Assembly (NCBI GenBank): GCA_900317815.1
Contig: ONIC01000178.1
Coordinates: 1 to 39,790 of the forward strand
Source of the DNA: an uncultured Eubacteriales bacterium
GTDB lineage: Bacteria; Bacillota; Clostridia; Oscillospirales; Acutalibacteraceae
Length of the DNA stretch: 39,790 nucleotides
Reading direction: 5' to 3'
Each line of letters starts with the position of its first letter. The stretch's first letter is position 1. A model generated the notes under the pieces. The model saw only the letters and a program-made list of their open reading frames with translations. It had not been told where the DNA came from and did no database searches. The position numbers and the translations under genes were made by a program. Of this stretch, positions 1 through 7,535 are shown one piece after another.

Positions 1-198
1 ACCAGCAAGATTGAAAACAAAATCACAGTCAGAGCAGAACTGATCCAGCTCTTCCAGCGTGTTATTGCGGTCGTATTCGTAGATGGCATCGATGGATAGA
101 TTTGGTCTTGTCCGATTCTTCCCATCTCTTATGTTTTTCAGGTTTTCGACCAGGTTTCTACCAACGAAACCAGCCGCACCGGTAACTAGTATCTTCAT
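1..198 (-). CDS. capF: CapF-like UDP-sugar reductase/epimerase, N-terminal part (cut by window edge)
   Basis: Only the first 66 codons are in the window; the gene runs off the left edge. The protein opens with an SDR Rossmann motif (MKILVTGAAGFVGRNLVENL) and later has CDFVFNLAG, typical of the CapF/WbjC/FnlB family. That family performs the second step of UDP-N-acetyl-L-fucosamine synthesis, C3-epimerisation and C4-reduction of the CapE product. The ATG follows a strong GGGGGGAG ribosome binding site and sits 14 nt after the capG stop, so the two are co-transcribed. The family assignment rests on the N-terminus plus the capE and capG neighbours. The catalytic C-terminal cupin of known CapF proteins lies outside the window and could not be checked. 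Confidence 0.8.
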   Translation of the reverse strand, partial: MKILVTGAAGFVGRNLVENLKNIRDGKNRTRPNLSIDAIYEYDRNNTLEELDQFCSDCDFVFNLAG

Positions 199-212
199 TA
201 ATCTCCCCCCGG

Positions 213-1403
213 TCAGAACTTTCTCCACACCATCTTGTTAACCACACCAACATACCCCTGAATGATACGAACCACCTTCATGGAAACAGTCTCATCCACA
301 TAGTCAGGACAAGGCTTTCCAAGAACGCCTTTCTTCTTCATCTCGATTGCCATGGATGTCGCATTCAGCAGCTCATTCGTCGTGATCCCAGCGAGAATGA
401 AGTCTCCCGCCTCCAATGCTTCCGGGCGCTCTGTGCTTGTGCGGATACACACAGCGGCAATCGGATGGCCAATGGACAAATAGAAGCTGCTCTCCTCCGG
501 CAACGTACCTGAATCAGACACGATGGCCAATGCATTCATCTGCAGCTTGTTATAGTCGTTGAATCCAAGAGGCTCATTTACCCTCACACGCGGATCCAGT
601 TTAAAGCCAGTAGCCTCCAATCTTTTCTTGCTTCTCGGGTGACAGGAGTAGAGAATCGGCATGTCGTACTTTTCCGCAAGGGCGTTGATAGCAGTGAAAA
701 GAGAAGTAAAGTTCTTCTCCGTATCGATGTTCTCTTCACGATGGGCAGAGAGTAAGATGTACTTGTTGGGCTCCAGTCCCAGCCTCTCCAACACATCGGA
801 TGCCTCGATCTTCTCTAGGTTCATCCGCAACACTTCAGCCATCGGGGATCCGGTCATATAGGTCCGTTCCTTCGGAAGGCCTGTATCAGCAAGATACTTA
901 CGGGCAAACTCTGAATAGCAGAGATTTATGTCGGAGATCACATCAACGATGCGCCTGTTGGTCTCTTCTGGCAGGCACTCATCCTTGCAACGGTTTCCCG
1001 CTTCCATGTGGAACAGCGGGATGTGCAGGCGCTTCGCAGAAATGGCGGAAAGACAAGAATTAGTATCGCCGAGGACAAGATAGCCATCCGGTTTCAGTTC
1101 GGATAGAAGCTCGTAGCTTCTGCCTAAGATGTTTCCGCAGGTTACGCCGAGGTTCTCGCCCACTACCGGCACCAGGATGTCCGGACCAATCTCTCCCTTA
1201 GCGTTATATAGCTCAAAATCTTCCCAGAACACAGTGCTCAGGTTCGGATCCCAGTTCTGGTTGTAATAGACGATACAAGTGTCGAAGTATTCACGACAAC
1301 GCTTCATCACGGCAGCCAGCCGGATGATCTCAGGACGGGTGCCCGCCCCCAGCATGATCTTTAATCTGCCGTCATTTTTCCATTGAAAGTTATGCTCTAC
1401 CAT
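213..1403 (-). CDS. capG: CapG/WbjD-type UDP-N-acetylglucosamine 2-epimerase family protein (UDP-L-FucNAc synthesis)
   Basis: This 396-aa cytoplasmic enzyme is predicted to perform the last step of UDP-L-FucNAc synthesis, 2-epimerisation of the UDP-L-pneumosamine intermediate. It has the GT-B-like epimerase motifs GAGTRPEIIRLA near the N-terminus, HMEAGNRCKDECLPEETNRR in the middle, LSAHREENID and SDSGTLPEESS near the C-terminus. The NQNWDPNLS stretch and the CKDECLPEE variant separate it from ordinary WecB/MnaA; a true WecB lies at 2933-4054 for comparison. The frame is open upstream to a GTG at 1424, but the ATG at 1403 is preceded by GAAGGA at good spacing, so I chose that. A GC-rich inverted repeat lies just upstream. 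Order capE, capG, then capF differs from the S. aureus order capE, capF, capG. Confidence 0.88.
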   Translation of the reverse strand: MVEHNFQWKNDGRLKIMLGAGTRPEIIRLAAVMKRCREYFDTCIVYYNQNWDPNLSTVFWEDFELYNAKGEIGPDILVPVVGENLGVTCGNILGRSYELLSELKPDGYLVLGDTNSCLSAISAKRLHIPLFHMEAGNRCKDECLPEETNRRIVDVISDINLCYSEFARKYLADTGLPKERTYMTGSPMAEVLRMNLEKIEASDVLERLGLEPNKYILLSAHREENIDTEKNFTSLFTAINALAEKYDMPILYSCHPRSKKRLEATGFKLDPRVRVNEPLGFNDYNKLQMNALAIVSDSGTLPEESSFYLSIGHPIAAVCIRTSTERPEALEAGDFILAGITTNELLNATSMAIEMKKKGVLGKPCPDYVDETVSMKVVRIIQGYVGVVNKMVWRKF

Positions 1404-1419
1404 ACTTGTTTCCTTCTTT

Positions 1420-1461
1420 CCCACCCACGACCAGTTTCATCTGTAGAGATGAGCGGGTGGG
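1420..1461 (-). promoter_or_regulatory. GC-rich stem-loop just upstream of the capG ribosome binding site
   Basis: Arms CCCACCC (1420-1426) and GGGTGGG (1455-1461) can form a 7-bp outer stem. A second stem, CATCT (1438-1442) with AGATG (1447-1451), fits inside it. On the mRNA the 3' arm ends about 7 nt before the GAAGGA ribosome binding site of capG. No U-tract follows, so it is not an obvious terminator. It could be an mRNA processing or stability element at this internal junction, or may have no function. Confidence 0.35.
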
Positions 1462-1497
1462 TCTATTTCTATTATAGAGGTGCTTGTCAAGCTTCTA

Positions 1498-1644
1498 CTA
1501 CGTGTGGGCAACCTTCACTTTCCAGTTCTCTAAATGTATACCTGAAAATCCATATACAATAGTAAAAACAGAAAGCAAGACAAGGGCAACGGCGCCTGCT
1601 GCCAATATTTTAAATACAGATTTTAATATATCCATTTTAGTCAT
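1498..1644 (-). CDS. Small single-span membrane ORF, possibly the truncated N-terminus of a larger surface protein
   Basis: This 48-codon ORF starts at an ATG with AGAGG close upstream; a second ATG lies three codons later. The product has a basic start (MTKMDILKSVFK), one strong hydrophobic segment (roughly residues 11-31) and a short tail reading GFSGIHLENWKV before the stop. A basic-hydrophobic N-terminus followed by a GIHxEN-like stretch recalls from memory the beginning of some SGNH-hydrolase-like proteins of clostridial polysaccharide clusters, which are several hundred residues long. I therefore suspect a truncated remnant, but an intact small membrane protein is possible. It lies in the 467-nt gap between capE and capG, next to a clear wecB fragment. 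Confidence 0.4.
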   Translation of the reverse strand: MTKMDILKSVFKILAAGAVALVLLSVFTIVYGFSGIHLENWKVKVAHT

Positions 1645-1696
1645 TGCCTCTCACATAACAGCTTCATTTTACTAATCAAGCCTCATAAGGTTCAAA

Positions 1697-1807
1697 TTCA
1701 AGAATATCAATACTACAGTTTCAGGCATGTCCATCGCCGTAAGGATTAGAAATCTTGCTCATCTTCTCGTATTCTTCCTTGTTTTCAAATAGTAACTTAA
1801 ACATGTT
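1697..1807 (-). pseudogene. Decayed 3' fragment of a second wecB-like UDP-GlcNAc 2-epimerase gene
   Basis: Translation of the minus strand gives NMFKLLFENKEEYEKMSK followed by ISNPYGDGHA and a TGA, then NCSIDILE. The intact wecB in this window (2933-4054) ends with NFKLLLENEEEYNKMSH, then ACNPYGDGHACERITDILE. The match spans about 36 codons. The fragment carries an in-frame stop where wecB has Cys and has no start region. It is in the same frame as the capE stop at 1871-1873, so read-through of that stop would continue into it. No catalytic part of the epimerase remains. It marks a past duplication or recombination involving a wecB-type gene directly downstream of capE. Confidence 0.8.
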
Positions 1808-1870
1808 ATATGGATAATACTTCAACTTCAGGAGAAAAGTGACCAGTTCTGATGATAAGGAGCTTTTTCT

Positions 1871-2923
1871 TCAGTGCTCAATCCCCATCTTTTCCAATTC
1901 ATCACGAATATACTGTAACTGCAAAAGCTTTTCTTTAACCTGTTTCACTGTAAGCAGTTCAGTATTGTTAGAATCGAATTCATGAAGTGGATTTCTGTCT
2001 GCATCTCCTTTTGTAAAATAATTATCATAGTTTAGGCCACGATTATCCGCAGGAACGCGATAAAACTCTCCCATATCAATCGCCTTTGAGCACTCTTCAT
2101 TTGTAAGCAGTGTCTCAAACATTTTTTCTCCATGACGTATCCCGATAACCTTAATGTTGTTTGGATTCCCACCAAACAGCTCACAAACAGCCTCCGCCTG
2201 CGTTTGGATCGTGCAAGCGGGAGCTTTTTGCACAAGGATGTCTCCAGATTCTCCATGTTCAAAGGCGAAAAGAACAAGATCAACAGCTTCATCAAGAGAC
2301 ATGATAAACCGAGTCATACTGCCTTCAGTTATTGTAATCGGCTGGCCTTTTTTGATCTGGTCAATCCAAAGAGGGATCACTGAACCGCGAGAGCACATGA
2401 CATTGCCATAACGAGTACAACATATTTTGGTTTTTGTCGGATCCACTGTTCTGCTCTTTGCTACTGCGACTCTTTCTTCAAGAGCTTTTGTAATGCCCAT
2501 TGCGTTTACAGGATATGCTGCTTTATCCGTAGAAAGGCAGATCACTGCCTTAACTCCCTCATCGATTGCAGCAGTGAGCACGTTATCCGTTCCAATCACA
2601 TTAGTTCTCACAGCCTCCATGGGGAAGAACTCGCAAGAAGGAACCTGTTTCAAAGCCGCAGCATGGAAGATATAGTCTACCCCATGCATAGCAGACTTAA
2701 CAGAAGACAGGTCTCTGACATCTCCGATGTAGAACTTAATCTTTTCAGCCACATCTGGCATCGTTGCCTGAAATTCGTGACGCATGTCATCCTGTTTTTT
2801 CTCATCTCGGCTGAACACTCTGATTTCACCAATATCAGTTTTCAGAAATCTATGCAGAACCGCATTTCCGAAACTACCAGTTCCGCCAGTTATCAATAAC
2901 GTTTTCTTTGTAAAAGAAGACAT
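1871..2923 (-). CDS. capE: CapE/WbjB-type UDP-GlcNAc 4,6-dehydratase/5-epimerase
   Basis: This 350-aa SDR-family enzyme is predicted to start UDP-L-FucNAc synthesis by converting UDP-GlcNAc to the 4-keto-6-deoxy L-hexulose. The sequence shows the Rossmann motif ITGGTGSFGNAV at residues 11-22, AALKQVPSCEFFPMEAVRTN, and LSTDKAAYPVNAMGITKALEE. In the last motif Met replaces the usual SDR Tyr (MxxxK), which is the hallmark of the CapE/PseB/FlaA1 inverting dehydratases. Length is normal for the short soluble class, unlike the roughly 600-aa membrane-bound PglF/CapD class. The ATG has GAGG at good spacing, and the gene follows wecB by 9 nt. With capG and capF it forms the L-FucNAc trio. Confidence 0.92.
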   Translation of the reverse strand: MSSFTKKTLLITGGTGSFGNAVLHRFLKTDIGEIRVFSRDEKKQDDMRHEFQATMPDVAEKIKFYIGDVRDLSSVKSAMHGVDYIFHAAALKQVPSCEFFPMEAVRTNVIGTDNVLTAAIDEGVKAVICLSTDKAAYPVNAMGITKALEERVAVAKSRTVDPTKTKICCTRYGNVMCSRGSVIPLWIDQIKKGQPITITEGSMTRFIMSLDEAVDLVLFAFEHGESGDILVQKAPACTIQTQAEAVCELFGGNPNNIKVIGIRHGEKMFETLLTNEECSKAIDMGEFYRVPADNRGLNYDNYFTKGDADRNPLHEFDSNNTELLTVKQVKEKLLQLQYIRDELEKMGIEH

Positions 2924-2932
2924 CTTTAAACC

Positions 2933-4054
2933 TCACTTTCTTCCTAACCAAGGACTATAGGAATCCTTTTCCAAAATATCAGTTATCCTCTCACAAGCAT
3001 GTCCATCTCCATAGGGATTGCATGCATGACTCATCTTGTTATACTCTTCCTCATTTTCAAGCAGCAGCTTAAAATTCTTATAAATAGTTTCTTCGTCGGT
3101 TCCGACCAATTTCAGCGTTCCCGCATCTATACCTTCAGGTCTTTCGGTTGTATCTCGCATCACCAGTACCGGTACACCATAAGATGGACATTCTTCTTGG
3201 ATTCCACCTGAATCTGTTAGGCAAAGGTAAGAACGAGCTTCAAAATTGTGGCAATCAAACACTTCAATTGGTTCAATGATATGAATGCGGTCACAATCGC
3301 CAAGCTCTTCATCAGCAGCCTGGCGAACCGCAGGATTCATGTGGATCGGATAGATAGCCTTACAGTCAGGATGTTCATCGAGTACTCGACGAATAGCTCT
3401 AAACATATGATGCATCGGTTCCCCTAAATTCTCTCTGCGATGTGCTGTAATAAAGATCAGCTTGTCATCACCGACCCATTCCAGTTCCGGATGAGTGTAG
3501 TCCTTGCGCACAGTATGTTGCATAGCGTCAATAACTGTATTACCGGTAATAAAGATTGTGTCCCTATCCTTCCCTTCATTAATAAGGTGATCTGCAGCAA
3601 GCTGTGTGGGAGCAAAATTATACAGGCTGATGATACCAACAGCCTGACGATTAAACTCCTCAGGGTAAGGAGAATAAATATTGTATGTCCGTAATCCGGC
3701 CTCTACATGACCAACGGGAATCTTTAAATAGAAGCAAGCTAGTGCTGTAACAAATGTTGTGGAAGTGTCTCCATGCACAAGAACTACATCAGGTTTCTCT
3801 TTTTCCAGGACTTCTTTGATACCGTTCAGAATACCTGTTGTAATATCAAAAAGTGTTTGACGATCCTTCATAATATTGAGATCGTAATCAGGAACTACAC
3901 TGAAAGTCTTTAATACCTGATCAAGCATCTGGCGATGTTGCGCAGTAACACAGACTACAACTTCCAGCCCTTTCCTTTTCTTCATCTCATTGACCAAAGG
4001 ACAAATCTTGATTGCTTCTGGTCTAGTCCCGAAAACTAACATTATTTTTTTCAC
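2933..4054 (-). CDS. wecB: UDP-N-acetylglucosamine 2-epimerase (non-hydrolysing)
   Basis: This 373-aa cytoplasmic enzyme interconverts UDP-GlcNAc and UDP-ManNAc. Motifs include FGTRPEAIKICPLV near the N-terminus, VHGDTSTTF, GHVEAGLRTYNIYSPYPEE, ITGNTVIDAM, TAHRRENLGEP and LTDSGGIQEECPSYG, all standard for WecB/MnaA/CapP. The start is GTG, chosen because AGGAGG lies about 8 nt upstream and the codon overlaps the preceding stop in a GTGA arrangement, implying translational coupling. With wecC (8965-10185) it supplies UDP-ManNAcA. A decayed copy of its last 36 codons lies at 1697-1807. Confidence 0.95.
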   Translation of the reverse strand: MKKIMLVFGTRPEAIKICPLVNEMKKRKGLEVVVCVTAQHRQMLDQVLKTFSVVPDYDLNIMKDRQTLFDITTGILNGIKEVLEKEKPDVVLVHGDTSTTFVTALACFYLKIPVGHVEAGLRTYNIYSPYPEEFNRQAVGIISLYNFAPTQLAADHLINEGKDRDTIFITGNTVIDAMQHTVRKDYTHPELEWVGDDKLIFITAHRRENLGEPMHHMFRAIRRVLDEHPDCKAIYPIHMNPAVRQAADEELGDCDRIHIIEPIEVFDCHNFEARSYLCLTDSGGIQEECPSYGVPVLVMRDTTERPEGIDAGTLKLVGTDEETIYKNFKLLLENEEEYNKMSHACNPYGDGHACERITDILEKDSYSPWLGRK

Positions 4055-5124
4055 TTAGACTTCCTCCTGTATATTTCTAAAGCCTTGAACAGCGGTTTTT
4101 CAATTATTCTTTGACGAATTAAATCTATTACTACGCATGCAATATAGACGCCTAACACACAAATTATGGCGTGATAAATATAGTATTGAGAATTAAAGAA
4201 TTTAGTGCATTTCAATAAATCTTCCCACAACCATTTTCTCATCAAGTCAGAATTTGCATGTATTAATAATACGCCAAATGTAGCACTTGCAACCGCGTTA
4301 ATGAACTTTGATTGTTTGATGTTCATATTATAGAATAGGCCGAAAAAGGAGAATCCCAAAAGTACAGCTAATAGTTTATTTGAATCTTCTAACAAGTAAT
4401 ATGTTAGCCGCATTTCTGCTCTGTAACTGATATACAGTCCTGCGACTACCGATAAGATTGAAACGCTATATATCAAACAAAACATAGTGATCCATATTCT
4501 TTTATTCTTCATTATGGATTCGCAATACAATCTGAAGAAGGATGCTAAGATATATACAAACGTAAACCATGAAACGTAATTCATGGTTACAACTATTTTC
4601 GGCGTAGTTCCCAATACCACATATACAAAGCCAAGAATTATCAAAAGAGTAAAATGCTGCCTTTTATCCATGTTCTGAATAAGAATATTAATGAACGGAA
4701 TAAGGAGGTAAAATATCAAATAGCAGCTTACAAAATCTGTCCATATTGACTTGATAGGCAACACATTATTGATAATACCAGAAGCAGATAATTTTGTTAT
4801 TCCGAAAGCAACAAACAGCAAGTATATTACAATATTATAGAATAGAACTTGGCACAGAAATTTTATCCATTTTAGATAATTAGTTTTCCCAAGGCACATA
4901 TAATATCCAGTAATTACTAGAAAACAATTAATTATAGGCTTACCCCACATGCCAAATACAGTCATTATTACAGTCTTTAAGCCAAATGACTGGGTATAAA
5001 TTTCATCTAGTATCCCAGAATTATGGATATAATGTGACGCAATCAAGAAAACCATAAGAATAATACGAAACAACTCAACATTCGAGCTTCTTTCTTGTTT
5101 TTGTGTTGCCATCCTATTCTCCAT
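4051..5124 (-). CDS. Acyltransferase family 3 membrane protein (probable polysaccharide O-acetyltransferase)
   Basis: This 357-aa integral membrane protein has about ten predicted hydrophobic spans. After a polar start it reads RSSNVELFRIILMVFLIASHYIHNSG, the N-terminal signature of the OafA/WecH/NodX acyltransferase 3 family, including the conserved Arg in the first segment and a His at the end of it. Such proteins transfer acetyl or similar groups across the membrane onto lipid-linked or growing glycans. The ATG at 5124 overlaps the previous stop (TAATG); a second ATG at 5112 has a better-spaced GGAG and may be the real start. The gene is clearly AT-rich relative to the flanking sugar-nucleotide genes. 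Acceptor sugar unknown. Confidence 0.82.
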   Translation of the reverse strand: MENRMATQKQERSSNVELFRIILMVFLIASHYIHNSGILDEIYTQSFGLKTVIMTVFGMWGKPIINCFLVITGYYMCLGKTNYLKWIKFLCQVLFYNIVIYLLFVAFGITKLSASGIINNVLPIKSIWTDFVSCYLIFYLLIPFINILIQNMDKRQHFTLLIILGFVYVVLGTTPKIVVTMNYVSWFTFVYILASFFRLYCESIMKNKRIWITMFCLIYSVSILSVVAGLYISYRAEMRLTYYLLEDSNKLLAVLLGFSFFGLFYNMNIKQSKFINAVASATFGVLLIHANSDLMRKWLWEDLLKCTKFFNSQYYIYHAIICVLGVYIACVVIDLIRQRIIEKPLFKALEIYRRKSK

Positions 5125-6239
5125 TACATTCCAGTTTCATCGTAAAGCGCTTGCCAATCATTCTTTATATATTGCCATGAAGACATACGATACATTTTTT
5201 CTCTGTTGGCTTGTATTTTTGCTTTTTCATCCTTAGAGAGTCCGTCTGACAAATAATGAATGATCAATTGTTTTAGTTCAGTATAACTTTCATACTCCCA
5301 ATAGTACACGTTGTTATTTTTTAATTCATCATATATAATCCAGTTAGGATTCATTAAGAGCTTGCCAGCACACAAATACTCTTGAACAGAGGCAGAAAAG
5401 GCGTCCGTGTCTTGTGCATGTATAAATACATCAGACAGGCAGCACAATTCCGCTACCGTGTCATAATCCATAAAGTCAGTAAGAATTCGATACTTGTATC
5501 CTGATGATGAGAGTAATTTTTTTATTTCATCTATATAATCACCGCTAACACCGTATGTCATAGGAAATATCAAAAAACACTTCTCAGTCAAATCACTCGG
5601 GATCATTTTTAACTGTTCTATAACATTCGCGTGGTTTTGACGCTTACTTCCATTATAACCAACTGTAATGACATACTTATTTGGCGCAATTCCCCATTTA
5701 TCGCGAAGCTTTTCATACGGAATCGTCATGTTATAAATAGGTTCAAGTCCCGAAACTCCAAATCTGACAACCTTCATTTTTTTAGTCAATTCTTCAGAAT
5801 ACACATTTTTGAAGTATTCGCTCATATCCTTTGAGCCCACAGTCACACAGTCAATTTTATGCAAATACTTCGTAAAACTCTTCAGTTCTCCAGACCCTTT
5901 CCCTAATAAATCACTACCCCAAAATGTCGCGATTGTGTGTCGAGATCTCCATTTTACGAGACTTGCCCCTAGTAGTTTTCGTAAGTTTATGTAATGAATA
6001 TGAATATACTCAAATTTACCTTCTGACAGGAAACCAGTTAATAAACTACAAATATACGACACCTTATTACCCAGGCAATATCTTATTCTGACGTTCTGTG
6101 GGTACTGCTTTTCATCAGAGTTAAATATCCTGTCGGAGAATATAACCACCTCATCAAAGTATGAACTAGACAACACTTCCTTAACATACGTTTGAATCCA
6201 AATAGAATTTGGGTCTCCTAAAACAGCTATTTTTTTCAC
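5124..6239 (-). CDS. GT4-like glycosyltransferase
   Basis: This 371-aa cytoplasmic or membrane-associated protein has the two-domain layout of GT-B retaining enzymes. The N-terminus reads KKIAVLGDPNSIWIQTYVKE, with HIHYINLRKLLGASLVKW and TIATFWGSDLLG further on, and a C-terminal region with SDVFIHAQDTDAFSASVQEYLCAG where GT4 enzymes carry the E-x7-E type donor motif. I placed the start at a GTG (6239) because GGGAG lies 8 nt upstream; the frame also has a GTG at 6254. It follows the flippase gene and overlaps the acyltransferase start. It should add one sugar of the repeat unit; donor and linkage cannot be read from sequence. Confidence 0.75.
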   Translation of the reverse strand: MKKIAVLGDPNSIWIQTYVKEVLSSSYFDEVVIFSDRIFNSDEKQYPQNVRIRYCLGNKVSYICSLLTGFLSEGKFEYIHIHYINLRKLLGASLVKWRSRHTIATFWGSDLLGKGSGELKSFTKYLHKIDCVTVGSKDMSEYFKNVYSEELTKKMKVVRFGVSGLEPIYNMTIPYEKLRDKWGIAPNKYVITVGYNGSKRQNHANVIEQLKMIPSDLTEKCFLIFPMTYGVSGDYIDEIKKLLSSSGYKYRILTDFMDYDTVAELCCLSDVFIHAQDTDAFSASVQEYLCAGKLLMNPNWIIYDELKNNNVYYWEYESYTELKQLIIHYLSDGLSKDEKAKIQANREKMYRMSSWQYIKNDWQALYDETGM

Positions 6240-6257
6240 TTTCAGCACTCCCACAAA

Positions 6258-7535
6258 TCAGATCACCAATCGTTTTTTTATCCAATAATGATAATATATA
6301 TATGAGAAAGCAGACGATCCAATCGATACGATAAGTGTTGCTATCGCGGCACCGGTCGAACCATAAAACCTGATTAATATAATATCCAATATAACATTTA
6401 AGCAACTGAAAATAACAGTCTTGAGAAGATTGATATTAACCTTTTTTACTGCGACCATCAGGTTCCCATACACTTTATTAAATGTACCGGTTACAAGGAA
6501 ATTGATAGTTAATATACGCAATATTTGAACAGCGTCAAGATATTTTTCACCCCAAAGGATCCTGACAATAATTGGAGCAAGAAGGAAAACCGCAGACGAT
6601 ACAACAAAATTAATTGCAAAAACACCTATTGTAAGTTTCTTCGTATTGCTCTTCAGCCACTTGATATTAGTATTGTTTTCTGCCAGATATGGAAATGCAA
6701 AAACAATAACACTGGTAGGTATAAACATAAGAGCTGTTGGGATCTGTGTTGCAGTTTTATACGTTGCCACAAATGATGGATCACCTATGAAATAGTTTAC
6801 ACATGTGACATCAACAAGCATCATGATTGTAGACGCAAAATTGGTCAAACAACATATCAGTGAGTATTTTATTAATTCATACTGGAATTTCTTATCAAGT
6901 TTTATATTTGTCGTAGTATTATTGCTGCCTTTTAAGTAATAACTTGACAACAGAGCTGAAGACACATATTTGATGTAGAGAGCGACTATATAACCTATGA
7001 TTCCTAATATCTTCGATAATGCAAAAGCACATATTAAAAAAACAGTTGCAGAGATGACATTTGAGAGCATAAAATGCCGATTGTCCTTAATAACTCTCAA
7101 CCTCATCAGAAAATAATTACTAAGGTAAGCGACAAACGGCCAGCCTGACATTATAATAAAATAATGCCTTGGCATGCCATTAAGTGTTATAAGAGCTACA
7201 AATGGCATTAATGCAAGTAAAATCACATTGAAAACAGACCCAAATTTTAAACAAAACTGATATATAGATTTTTTTTCGTCGTTCGGTCTTGTTTCAGAAC
7301 AATACTGTAATACTGCATTATTAAGTCCGCAGCCAATAAAAACAGCTATATAGCCATATATATTATATGCTATCGCATAGTATCCATATGCCTCTTTTGA
7401 AAATGTCCTTACAATAAATACAGATGCTATAAATCCGATTAATTCGGTAAATACTGAACTTATAAACACGTCGCCCAAGCCGTGTTTTTTTAACTTTACT
7501 ATTTGCTCTTTAATCGTGGCTACACTAATTCTCAT
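6258..7535 (-). CDS. Wzx-like polysaccharide flippase (MOP superfamily)
   Basis: This 425-aa membrane protein has roughly 12 hydrophobic spans. The N-terminus (GLGDVFISSVFTELIGFIASVFIVRTFSKEAYGYYAIAYN, quoted here only as its key residues GLGDVF, FIASVF and EAYGYYA) is typical of the polysaccharide biosynthesis protein family. It should move the undecaprenyl-linked repeat unit across the cytoplasmic membrane for polymerisation outside. The ATG has AGGA about 8 nt upstream, and the start overlaps the end of the preceding polymerase gene by 11 nt. The gene is AT-rich, as Wzx genes often are. Substrate specificity cannot be inferred. Confidence 0.85.
   Translation of the reverse strand: MRISVATIKEQIVKLKKHGLGDVFISSVFTELIGFIASVFIVRTFSKEAYGYYAIAYNIYGYIAVFIGCGLNNAVLQYCSETRPNDEKKSIYQFCLKFGSVFNVILLALMPFVALITLNGMPRHYFIIMSGWPFVAYLSNYFLMRLRVIKDNRHFMLSNVISATVFLICAFALSKILGIIGYIVALYIKYVSSALLSSYYLKGSNNTTTNIKLDKKFQYELIKYSLICCLTNFASTIMMLVDVTCVNYFIGDPSFVATYKTATQIPTALMFIPTSVIVFAFPYLAENNTNIKWLKSNTKKLTIGVFAINFVVSSAVFLLAPIIVRILWGEKYLDAVQILRILTINFLVTGTFNKVYGNLMVAVKKVNINLLKTVIFSCLNVILDIILIRFYGSTGAAIATLIVSIGSSAFSYIYYHYWIKKRLVI

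Noticed and set aside
1471..1490. TTGACA and TATAAT on the minus strand upstream of capG
   Set aside because: The two hexamers are only 8 nt apart, too close for a sigma-A promoter, and no second -35 at 16-18 nt is present.
1484..1675. Plus-strand 63-codon frame between capE and capG
   Set aside because: It is the antisense of the small membrane ORF at 1498-1644 and has no ribosome binding site.
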